Shown here in pieces: positions 1 through 5,908 of a stretch of DNA of 6,321 nucleotides. Both the position numbers and the translations under genes were made by a program. Below the pieces are notes generated by a model. It saw only the letters and a program-made list of their open reading frames with translations, made no database searches and was not told where the DNA came from. Location: positions 1-6,321 of the forward strand of contig JAHIYT010000117.1 in NCBI GenBank assembly GCA_018814945.1. The letters are read 5' to 3'. How positions within the stretch are numbered: position 1 is the first letter of the stretch; every line of letters starts with the position of its first letter. This DNA comes from Patescibacteria group bacterium. Its GTDB lineage: Bacteria; Patescibacteriota; Gracilibacteria; UM-FILTER-43-11.

Positions 1-15
1 GATTTTCACAACATA

Positions 16-2262
16 ATGTTCAAAAACTTCATTAAATTATCAGCTCTAGTAATAATGCTTCTCTTACTTCCTATAGTAAGCATTCAGGCTAGTGGGAAAA
101 TAGAAGCCAAGCTTGGGAGCAAAGTAACTTTGCAAGCAGAAGAAACTAATGTTGGTTCTAATTATAAATGGGTAATAAAAAAGGGTAGTGAAATAATAAC
201 CACACAAGCAACTTCAATACTTAGTTATACTTTTGTTGAGCAAGGAGAATATAATGTGAATTTAGTTGAAACAGACCCGAAAAACAATATTAAAACCACT
301 TCTGTTATGGTTTTGGTTGGCGACCGTTATCCACGTCCTACAGAGGAGGGTGAAACGGTTACTGACACTAAAAAACCTGGGCCACTTGTTGTTGAGCTTA
401 CTACACTTCCTAAAATGCAGGAAGATGGTTCTGTCCAATTGCTTGGTGATGGTAAAGTTCTTTTTGACATTGAAGTTACAAGAACTGATGTTCTTGAATA
501 TCGAATTGATAAAAATATTTTTGCAGATAGCGATGGTAATGGAACTGCAAACGATGATGTAGATAATGCAAGCGATGATTCATATCTTCTTGGTGGTATT
601 TGGCAAACTGAATATAGTACGGAAGAATCATCTAAAATAGTTGCCGAAATTACTTTGGTGACCAGCGGTGGAGAAAAGGCAAAACAGCAGGTTGAAATGG
701 TTTTTGCAGATAATGTAAGAAAAGAAGGTAATCCAGTAGCGATACTTGATGTACTTCCTTATCCAAGCAATGAAGATCAACTTGTATACCTATATGATAA
801 TGAGGAAGAAGTTGGTTTTTATTCACGTCGCAGTGAAGGTGATATTACAGAATATCGAATTGATAGAAATATTTTTGTGGATAGCGATGGTGATGGCAAT
901 CCGGAAAATGATATTGATAATGTAAATGATATATCTTTTAAGACTGGTGATGTCTGGAAAACTACTTATAAAAAGACGGATCAACAAATTATCGCTCAGT
1001 TAATAGTAGTTGGTGCAGGTGGAACAGGTAGTCGCGTACAAAGAGGTCTATGGTTTACAGATAAACCAAAACCAACTATTGAAGTCATAAGTGCCGAAGA
1101 AGACATACGTCTTTCTGCCGATAAGACTTTTGTATTGAAGGGGGATGCCATTACTTTTGCAGTAGAAGGTTTGCCTGGGGCTATTACAGAATATACATAC
1201 ACTTGGGATTTTGATGGTGATGGCGAAGCTGACAAGGAGACTGAAGCAGAAAATACCATAACTCATATATATGAGATTGCGGATATTTACGATGCAAAAG
1301 TTACCATTACAGATCTTGAAGGAAATTTTGTTGACCGCACATTAGAGGTTCTTGTTAAGGATGTGATTGCAACGGTTTCCGACTTTACTTTTGAGATTGA
1401 TGGCAACAAGGTGATGTTTACCAACACCTCTACAGTTGCATTAAATCTTGCAGATAAGAGTTTGGATTACAAATGGAATTTCGCTGATACGGAGGCTGAG
1501 AATTATGAAGATCAACAAGATCAAATAACTGAAAAAGATCCTGAATATACTTATACTAAGGCAGGAACTTATATTGTTTCGCTCACAATTACAGACAGTG
1601 ATGACGTAATTGATACAAAGACTGCGGAAATTATTATTGAAAACGATTTTGTTCCAACTGAAATTACCGGAGATGGAGAAATAATTGGAGAAGCGGGAGT
1701 TGAAAAAGAAGGTGGGTCTTTAATCGTAAAAATCCTAAAGGTACTTCTTTATTTGATATTGATTATAATTATTCTTTTAATTCTAATTTTTGGAGGATTC
1801 CTAGTTTTCTTAAAAGTTCAACATCCTGATTTAACCCTCGAAGAATTGGTTGATGAGGTTAAAATAAAAATTCTTGGCTTAATGGGTATTCACGATATGT
1901 TGGAAGAACCAACTCCTATTAATGAGCCGGTTGATGAGCAAATTGATGAGCCGGTTGAGGAAGAAGCTGAGAAGTCAGATGAAGAAGCTCCAGCAGAAGA
2001 GCCTGAGCTTGCAAAAGAAACAGGTCCTGTTCCTGATTGGATGAAGGGGGTTAGTGATAAGCCAGCGCCATCGGCCCCAGAAAAAGAGGTAATTGAGGGT
2101 GAACTTGAAGAGGAAACTCCAGCACCTGCTGAAGAACCTATTCCAAAAGCTATACCAACAGAGCCAGCTCCTGAAACACCAAAAGAAGGAAGCAAACCAC
2201 CTAAAGGTGATGCACCACTTGATAAACCTGATGGACCAGTGCCGGATTGGTTGAAGAAATAG
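16..2262 (+). CDS. Secreted, membrane-anchored PKD-domain surface protein with GPVPDW tail motifs
   Basis: A 748-residue protein of unassigned specific function, probably an envelope-anchored adhesion or structural protein. Seen: signal peptide at residues 1-25 (hydrophobic core about 9-22, likely cut after SIQA); an Ig/PKD-like domain at about 27-103; two related units with EYRIDxNIF followed by an acidic DSDGxG loop at 161-184 and 279-302, each followed by a conserved W (196, 314); a PKD domain at about 357-450 with WDFDGDG at 397-403; a second, degenerate PKD domain at about 453-544 (WNF at 487). One transmembrane helix spans about 569-599, then a likely amphipathic segment (606-630) and a Pro/Glu-rich tail with GPVPDWMKG at 670-678 and GPVPDWLKK as the last nine residues. 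The inferred topology is type I: PKD part outside, tail inside. PKD folds are known for extracellular protein or glycan contacts. The start follows a 15-nt visible leader without a Shine-Dalgarno site; the signal peptide supports it. Ends TAG. Confidence 0.93.
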   Translation: MFKNFIKLSALVIMLLLLPIVSIQASGKIEAKLGSKVTLQAEETNVGSNYKWVIKKGSEIITTQATSILSYTFVEQGEYNVNLVETDPKNNIKTTSVMVLVGDRYPRPTEEGETVTDTKKPGPLVVELTTLPKMQEDGSVQLLGDGKVLFDIEVTRTDVLEYRIDKNIFADSDGNGTANDDVDNASDDSYLLGGIWQTEYSTEESSKIVAEITLVTSGGEKAKQQVEMVFADNVRKEGNPVAILDVLPYPSNEDQLVYLYDNEEEVGFYSRRSEGDITEYRIDRNIFVDSDGDGNPENDIDNVNDISFKTGDVWKTTYKKTDQQIIAQLIVVGAGGTGSRVQRGLWFTDKPKPTIEVISAEEDIRLSADKTFVLKGDAITFAVEGLPGAITEYTYTWDFDGDGEADKETEAENTITHIYEIADIYDAKVTITDLEGNFVDRTLEVLVKDVIATVSDFTFEIDGNKVMFTNTSTVALNLADKSLDYKWNFADTEAENYEDQQDQITEKDPEYTYTKAGTYIVSLTITDSDDVIDTKTAEIIIENDFVPTEITGDGEIIGEAGVEKEGGSLIVKILKVLLYLILIIIILLILIFGGFLVFLKVQHPDLTLEELVDEVKIKILGLMGIHDMLEEPTPINEPVDEQIDEPVEEEAEKSDEEAPAEEPELAKETGPVPDWMKGVSDKPAPSAPEKEVIEGELEEETPAPAEEPIPKAIPTEPAPETPKEGSKPPKGDAPLDKPDGPVPDWLKK
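496..921 (+). repeat. Duplicated EYRID / DSDGxG segment inside the first PKD gene
   Basis: Two in-register copies of a 72-nt stretch (496-567 and 850-921) lie 354 nt apart. The first 48 nt of each differ at only about five positions, much more alike than the flanking sequence. Each encodes EYRID(K/R)NIF(A/V)DSDG(N/D)G and then an Asn/Asp-rich run ending in DN. The acidic loop resembles calcium-binding DxDxDG loops of the thrombospondin type-3 or dockerin kind, so calcium binding is a reasonable inference but is not shown. The repeat unit is about 118 residues, consistent with tandem domain duplication. Confidence 0.8.
1922..1958 (+). repeat. 24-nt-period repeat in the Pro/Glu-rich tail
   Basis: ATGAGCCGGTTGA occurs at 1922-1934 and again exactly at 1946-1958, giving an 8-residue period (NEPVDEQI, then DEPVEEEA). 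It is a short duplication within the cytoplasmic low-complexity tail of the first PKD protein and indicates repeat-driven expansion of that tail. Confidence 0.75.
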
Positions 2263-2278
2263 CCTAAGTATTTTTTAT

Positions 2279-2399
2279 TTCTGATTTCAGATTTCAAATT
2301 TCAGATTCCTATTTTAAAATCTAGAATCTTGAATCCTAGATTGAATCAGAAATTTGCCACTGAGGCAAGGAAATCAGAATTCAGAAATCTGAAATTTGG
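2279..2399. repeat. Low-complexity inverted repeat in the convergent gap (possible bidirectional terminator)
   Basis: The gap between the two convergent genes is built from ATTTCAGATTTCAAATTTCAG-like units. CAAATTTCAGATT at 2295-2307 is the perfect inverse of 2386-2398, and TTCTGATTT at 2279-2287 is the inverse of 2371-2379. Inside are a 7-bp stem (2318-2324 with 2336-2342) and a small GC hairpin TTGCC/GGCAA (2354-2358 with 2364-2368, loop ACTGA). The right arm overlaps the last codons of the phosphatase gene. Transcripts from either side could fold here, and a T-run at 2271-2276 follows the first gene, so a bidirectional terminator role is plausible. A canonical GC stem followed directly by a U-tract is missing. 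Confidence 0.65.
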
Positions 2400-3207
2400 T
2401 AGGTTTACGTTTTGAATATGTGGATATTGTATTAATACCAATGTTTTTTAATGTTTGCAGAGCTTGTTCAAAATTTTGACCTATATCTCCAACTTTGTGC
2501 CCATCGGAACCAAGTGTATAGTGTTCAATGCCAATCTCCTTGCACCATTTTAGAATAGTAGGGTGGGGGAATAGCTCTTTGCATTCCCTGTGTATGCACG
2601 AGGTGTTTAATTCAATTCCAATTCCTTTATCTCTCATTAGCTCGAGAATTGGAATAATTTGGTTTTTATACTTTTCTGGTTCAAAAGGTCCGTAATATCT
2701 TACTCCACCTTTTTTGAATACATCAAAATGACCAACAACACTAAAGTTTCCCCACTCAACCATTTTCATCATCGATTCAAAGTATTTTGAGTAGGCATAT
2801 TGCTCTTTGGTTTTACTATATAAAGGATCACATAACAATGCATTTGAAATATTCACACCATCAACTTCATGAACTGATCCGATCAAAAAATCAAAGTCTG
2901 TATCGTTTACAAAATTGTTCATTTCATCCATCCACTCCTCCACATACTCCAATTCAATTCCAAATTTTATTTGTAGATTAGTGAATTCTTTTTGAGTTTC
3001 TTCTAAATCCTTTTTTACTTTAGCGAATCTTGCTGATGCCTCTTCATAGCTAAAACTTTCTTTGCCTCCTCCAATAGGAAAAGTTTCAACATGATTAGTT
3101 AAACAAATTTCATTTATACCTAATTTAACTGCTTTTTCAGCAATTTTTTTAGTCTTGGACTCCGAATCCGAAGAAAAATGATTGTGTAGGTGATAGTCGA
3201 TTAGCAT
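2374..3207 (-). CDS. PHP-domain phosphoesterase, HisJ/HisK-type histidinol-phosphatase family
   Basis: A 277-residue cytoplasmic metal-dependent phosphatase. The family hydrolyses histidinol phosphate to histidinol (EC 3.1.3.15) in histidine synthesis, using a metal cluster at the C-terminal end of a distorted TIM barrel. The expected motifs are present in order: DYHLHNHFSSDS (H6, H8, D14), TNHVE (H39), GIELEY (E85/E87), GSVHEV (H113), VGHFDV (H160, D162), ELNTS (N201) and GSDGH (D235, H237). The length is normal for the family and the metal site looks intact, so the gene should be active. The ATG at 3207 puts the first motif right at the N-terminus, and an in-frame TAA lies two codons upstream, so the start is secure. 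No other his genes are visible, so the physiological substrate could be another phosphate ester. The last residues (KFQISEF) and the TGA stop come from the dispersed repeat. No Shine-Dalgarno site sits at the usual distance. Confidence 0.93.
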   Translation of the reverse strand: MLIDYHLHNHFSSDSESKTKKIAEKAVKLGINEICLTNHVETFPIGGGKESFSYEEASARFAKVKKDLEETQKEFTNLQIKFGIELEYVEEWMDEMNNFVNDTDFDFLIGSVHEVDGVNISNALLCDPLYSKTKEQYAYSKYFESMMKMVEWGNFSVVGHFDVFKKGGVRYYGPFEPEKYKNQIIPILELMRDKGIGIELNTSCIHRECKELFPHPTILKWCKEIGIEHYTLGSDGHKVGDIGQNFEQALQTLKNIGINTISTYSKRKPTKFQISEF

Positions 3208-3208
3208 T

Positions 3209-3281
3209 TTTTAGGATTTTTAGAATTTGTAAGATTTGTAGGATCCTCCTAAAGATCATTCAAATCCTACAAATCCTAAAA
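3209..3281. repeat. Imperfect inverted repeat of 9-nt AGGATTTGT units
   Basis: The arms at 3209-3229 and 3261-3281 are 21 nt each and pair with two mismatches. A second register pairs 3233-3244 perfectly with 3264-3275. The left side is itself about four tandem 9-nt units (consensus GTAGGATTT), and the right side is two units of the complement (CAAATCCTA). On the phosphatase transcript the hairpin would end one nucleotide before the ATG, so it could hinder initiation; that is inference. It may be another copy of the repeat class seen elsewhere in the window. Confidence 0.8.
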
Positions 3282-3283
3282 GA

Positions 3284-3313
3284 ATAATAGACGATAGATG
3301 TTTACATAAACAA
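3284..3313 (-). promoter_or_regulatory. Possible leftward promoter for the PHP phosphatase
   Basis: Read on the minus strand, TTGTTT (3313-3308) lies 18 nt upstream of TATTAT (3289-3284), a good -10 but a poor -35. Transcription would begin near 3277 and give a leader of about 70 nt that contains the inverted repeat at 3209-3281. AT-rich DNA yields such matches by chance, so this is a weak call. Confidence 0.25.
3299..3312. promoter_or_regulatory. Perfect palindrome TGTTTA-CA-TAAACA, candidate operator
   Basis: A 14-nt perfect inverted repeat (6-nt half-sites, 2-nt centre) covers the whole -35 hexamer of the rightward promoter and nearly reaches the weak leftward -35. A dimeric repressor bound here would block the rightward promoter and perhaps the leftward one. 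No regulator gene is present in the window, and short AT-rich palindromes can arise by chance. Confidence 0.35.
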
Positions 3314-3329
3314 GGGATTTCTGTAGAAT
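3301..3329 (+). promoter_or_regulatory. Sigma-70-type promoter for the second PKD gene
   Basis: TTTACA (3301-3306, five of six consensus bases) is separated by exactly 17 nt from TAGAAT (3324-3329, five of six). The predicted start of transcription is near 3336, giving a leader of about 20 nt before the ATG at 3357. The position, spacing and match make this the best promoter in the window. Confidence 0.6.
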
Positions 3330-3356
3330 TGTCTTAAAAGAATAACAAATATCAAA

Positions 3357-5624
3357 ATGCAAGAAGACAACCAACAAAATACTACCCCGCTAAGTGGAAC
3401 TGAAGCTCCAAGGGTTAACCCAGAGATGGAGGCTGTTCAGGCTAATCAACCTTCTCAGGATTCAGAAGTCAGGATTCAGGATTCAGCAAAGGCTGATAAG
3501 CCTGCAACACCAGAAGCTCCAGGAACTCCAAAGCCTGTTGAACCGACTAAGCCTGGTGTTCCACCTAAAAAAATTGGTCCGGAAAAAAAGAAGCCAAATA
3601 AAACAAAATTTTTACTTGGTTGTGCTGGAGGCGGACTAGTTCTATTTATTGTATTCATCGTATTGATGGTTTTGATGATTTCAAGAGCTGGAGCTAATAA
3701 TCCTGTGATGCAGGCGTTTGGTTTAGATCCGGCTGGAATGAAATCATTTCTGCTTACAATTGTTAGTCTTTCATTTGGACTGCTCTCACTCTTGTTCTTC
3801 GTTCTAACAGTCATTGGTATATTCCGTTTGGTTGGGGCAAAGAAGGGCGATAAAGAAGCTCGTAGTAAAGGCGCTAAAATGACCGTGTTCAGCTTGCTAC
3901 CTTTGATATTCGTAGTATTTATTTGGTTTGTTCTTTACACCTATATCGGACGAATTCAAATTGCTGCAGAACAAGTAACTGCTGAGATTGTTATAGTTGA
4001 GCCGAAAGATATTACCGCATTAGCAGCACCAGTTGAGATTACATTCAGCGCGGAAAATGTTGCCATAGCTCTTAATCAGGGTGGTTTGGATATTGAATCC
4101 ATGGCTTGGGACTTAGATGGAGACTCCGAATACGAAACACCAATTACTACCGACCCTGAAGTTGTACATCTCTATAGCAGGAGAGGAACTTATACCGTAG
4201 GTCTTCAGGTTGGTATAGCTGGAGAGGATACATCTAGGGTTTACACAAAAATAATCGCAATTGAAGATGCTGTATTTGCGGCAGATCCCACTACAGGTTA
4301 TGCACCGCTTGATGTTGAATTTGATGCAGAAGGATTGATCCCAAAAGGTTTTAGAGTAGCAAGTTTGGATTGGGATTTTGATGGCGATGGGAGATATGAG
4401 TTAGAAGGTCCGGATAACCTTGCTCCAAGTTATACATTTGAAAGAATTGGCACATACAATGTTCATCTTCGTGTTGTTGATCAACAAAATAATGTAGAAA
4501 ATTATTATAGAGATATAGATGTAGTTCCTAGTGACAAACCTCTTCTTACAGCGGTAATTAACGCTACACCAAAAACTTCTGGCCCTATTCCATTGCAAAT
4601 ACGCTTTGATGCAAGTGATTCCAGTAGTATAAAAGGTAAGATCATTAGTTATGAATGGGATTTTGGCGATGGATCTGACCTTCAGGGTGGTAAGAGTGTT
4701 TCCCATATCTACAATAACCCTGGAACTTATTTAGTTATACTTACTGTAGAAGAAGATTCAGGAAAGACTGCTGACAGTACACTTACCATCGAAGCAAGTT
4801 CTGTTTCCTCAGTTCCCGAAGCTGTTATTACCACAGACCCAAAATATGATATTGGCACAAATATTTTAAACGGTGTGCTTCCATTTGCGGTGGAATTTAA
4901 TGCTTCCGATTCAACTGATGAAGACAATGACATTGTGGATTATCAATGGGATTTAGATGGGGATGATACCGTAGATCAAGAGGGTAAAAAAATTAATTAC
5001 ACATTCACTGAAGCTGGAACTTACGAAGTTACCTTGACCGTAGTTGATACCGAGGATCAATCCAATTCCAGTTCTATCACTGTTGAGGTAGAAGAGCCTG
5101 GTGTAAAAGCTGTAATCAGCGCTAACCCGGAAGAAGGAACTGCACCTCTTACAGTTGATTTCAATGGCTCTGCCTCTAGCACATTCATTGGATCTATAGT
5201 CAGTTATGAATGGGACTTTGGTGATGGGTCTCCTGCCACCATTACGGGTGCATCCGTATCTCATAAATACAATGCTGTAGGAACTTATACAATTAATTTA
5301 AAGGTGCTTACAAACAAGAGTGAAAGTGCGGAAACTACTCACACCATTTACGTACGAGAAATACCACTTAAGGCTTGTTTTACTCCAAGTCGTAGCAATG
5401 GATCAGCTCCACTTGCTGTAACTTTTGACCCAATTTGTTCTACAGGTGCAGTTTCTACTTACAGTTGGGATTTTGGTGATGGTGAAGATAGTGATAGTAG
5501 AAAACCAACTCATACATTTGAATTCCCTGGTAATTACACCGTTATACTCGAAGTTGCCGATGATAAAAGTAATGTTAGTACTTATACTGACGTTATAGTG
5601 GCTGAGGGCGAACTCTCTGAGTAA
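3357..5624 (+). CDS. Membrane protein with three TM helices and six extracellular PKD domains
   Basis: A 755-residue protein of unassigned specific function. Seen: a polar N-terminus rich in Pro, Lys and Glu (1-83); transmembrane helices at about 85-109, 130-158 and 175-197; then six PKD-type beta-sandwich repeats to the C-terminus, marked by WDLDGD 251-256, WDFDGDG 339-345, WDFGDGS 434-440, WDLDGD 531-536, WDFGDGS 619-625 and WDFGDGE 704-710, most with the usual GTYxVxLxV strand downstream. Positive residues before TM1 (KKKPNKTK) and between TM2 and TM3 (AKKGDKEARSKGAK) place the N-terminus inside and the PKD array outside. The last PKD domain has two Cys (674, 694) that could form a disulfide. 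The family suggests adhesion, cell-contact or envelope scaffolding. It has its own promoter at 3301-3329. No Shine-Dalgarno is visible before the ATG; a basic, signal-less N-terminus is expected for this topology. Residues 34-43 are encoded by a dispersed-type repeat. Ends TAA. Confidence 0.93.
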   Translation: MQEDNQQNTTPLSGTEAPRVNPEMEAVQANQPSQDSEVRIQDSAKADKPATPEAPGTPKPVEPTKPGVPPKKIGPEKKKPNKTKFLLGCAGGGLVLFIVFIVLMVLMISRAGANNPVMQAFGLDPAGMKSFLLTIVSLSFGLLSLLFFVLTVIGIFRLVGAKKGDKEARSKGAKMTVFSLLPLIFVVFIWFVLYTYIGRIQIAAEQVTAEIVIVEPKDITALAAPVEITFSAENVAIALNQGGLDIESMAWDLDGDSEYETPITTDPEVVHLYSRRGTYTVGLQVGIAGEDTSRVYTKIIAIEDAVFAADPTTGYAPLDVEFDAEGLIPKGFRVASLDWDFDGDGRYELEGPDNLAPSYTFERIGTYNVHLRVVDQQNNVENYYRDIDVVPSDKPLLTAVINATPKTSGPIPLQIRFDASDSSSIKGKIISYEWDFGDGSDLQGGKSVSHIYNNPGTYLVILTVEEDSGKTADSTLTIEASSVSSVPEAVITTDPKYDIGTNILNGVLPFAVEFNASDSTDEDNDIVDYQWDLDGDDTVDQEGKKINYTFTEAGTYEVTLTVVDTEDQSNSSSITVEVEEPGVKAVISANPEEGTAPLTVDFNGSASSTFIGSIVSYEWDFGDGSPATITGASVSHKYNAVGTYTINLKVLTNKSESAETTHTIYVREIPLKACFTPSRSNGSAPLAVTFDPICSTGAVSTYSWDFGDGEDSDSRKPTHTFEFPGNYTVILEVADDKSNVSTYTDVIVAEGELSE
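3456..3486 (+). repeat. CAGGATTCAG repeats inside the second PKD gene
   Basis: The decamer CAGGATTCAG occurs at 3456-3465, 3470-3479 and 3477-3486, the last two overlapping with a 7-nt step. It encodes QDSEVRIQDS (residues 34-43) in the disordered cytoplasmic N-terminus, where extra residues would be tolerated. Its style matches the low-complexity repeats between genes, so it may be a repeat captured in frame. Confidence 0.7.
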
Positions 5625-5625
5625 T

Positions 5626-5652
5626 TTTAAGTTTTTAATTTTAAATTTTAAC
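5626..5652. repeat. AT-only low-complexity tract after the second PKD gene
   Basis: Immediately after the TAA stop, the sequence consists of TTTTAA/TTTAAATTTT units and their inverses (for example TTTTAATTTTAAATTTTAA at 5634-5652, read approximately). It resembles the AT-rich core of the repeat in aroA at 6092-6115. No GC stem accompanies it, so there is no convincing rho-independent terminator for the upstream gene. Confidence 0.45.
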
Positions 5653-5657
5653 CAATA

Positions 5658-5796
5658 GGGAAATCCTTAAAAGTTCATACAATTTCCTCCGTTATACTTC
5701 TTAAATCGTATAAACTTTTATCCTCATTACATTGGTCCCGCCAAGGCGAGACACCATTCCATTTGGAACGGATTTCTCACTACTACCTATGAGAAA
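5658..5796 (+). promoter_or_regulatory. Hairpin-rich leader upstream of the microprotein-aroA unit
   Basis: The 164-nt gap 5625-5788 has no confident gene but holds five consecutive potential stems: 5658-5664 with 5682-5688 (one G-U); 5692-5697 with 5708-5713; 5735-5742 with 5745-5752 (GC-rich, one mismatch, tight loop); 5754-5760 with 5765-5771 (one mismatch, loop ATTT); and 5773-5779 with 5790-5796 (perfect 7 bp). The last three are nearly contiguous, and the final stem includes the T and G of the microprotein ATG, so it could control its translation. An alternative pairing, TCCGTT (5688-5693) with AACGGA (5767-5772), would compete. This could be a cis-regulatory RNA or a dispersed palindromic element. 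It matches no riboswitch class I can name. TATACT at 5693-5698 could be a -10 box but has no good -35. Confidence 0.4.
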
Positions 5797-5905
5797 CGAA
5801 AAAAGAAAGAAAAAGATAATTAAAATAATCGTAATTGTTGCTATAGCAGCACTGGTTTTTACCGCTCTTGCTCCACTAATCTCATCAGTTAATAGCGGTT
5901 TCTAG
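5789..5905 (+). CDS. 38-residue single-helix membrane microprotein upstream of aroA
   Basis: The protein has a strongly basic start (MRNEKRKKK), one hydrophobic helix at about residues 10-32, and a short polar end (SSVNSGF). The charge pattern predicts an N-in orientation with a very short exterior tail; alternatively it is an uncleaved signal anchor. I do not recognise a function; small Lys-rich single-helix proteins of this build are common hypothetical proteins. It ends with TAG only 3 nt before the aroA ATG, so the two are probably co-transcribed and translationally coupled. There is no Shine-Dalgarno site, and the ATG lies at the edge of a 7-bp stem. The frame stays open upstream to 5714 and includes a TTG at 5732, which would add 19 residues (LVPPRRDTIPFGTDFSLLP), but the ATG start gives a cleaner membrane protein. 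Confidence 0.65.
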   Translation: MRNEKRKKKIIKIIVIVAIAALVFTALAPLISSVNSGF

Positions 5906-5908
5906 TTT

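Noticed and set aside
535..921. Dockerin or cellulosome component
   Set aside because: The acidic loops are single and far apart rather than the paired ~22-residue dockerin repeat, and no cohesin or glycosidase is nearby.
1890..2297. 135-codon open frame on the minus strand, Ser/Gly/Ala-rich
   Set aside because: It is the antisense shadow of the Pro/Glu-rich tail of the first PKD gene; low-complexity coding strands leave long open antisense frames, and it has no motifs.
2354..2368. TTGCC/GGCAA hairpin as a rho-independent terminator
   Set aside because: The stem is only 5 bp and no continuous U-tract follows on either strand.
2374..2376. UGA recoded as glycine (Gracilibacteria/SR1 code)
   Set aside because: No long frame contains internal TGA, the TGA here gives a normal-length enzyme, and reading through yields only repeat sequence.
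3245..3250. AGGAGG on the minus strand as a ribosome-binding site for the phosphatase
   Set aside because: It is 37 nt from the ATG, has no start codon at the usual distance, and lies in the loop region of the inverted repeat; an in-frame TAA excludes an upstream extension.
2279..3281. CRISPR array or insertion sequence ends
   Set aside because: The repeats are short, degenerate, without regular unique spacers, and there is no transposase or cas gene in the window.
3476..3814. 112-codon minus-strand open frame overlapping the second PKD gene start
   Set aside because: It lies fully within a well supported gene on the other strand and looks compositional.
4401..5264. Three antisense open frames of 68-103 codons under the PKD repeats
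   Set aside because: They recur because the PKD repeats recur on the other strand; no signal peptide, domain or start context supports them.
5658..5790. T-box riboswitch upstream of aroA
   Set aside because: TTGGTCCCGCC only loosely resembles the T-box core, and I see no Stem I with specifier features and no terminator U-tract.
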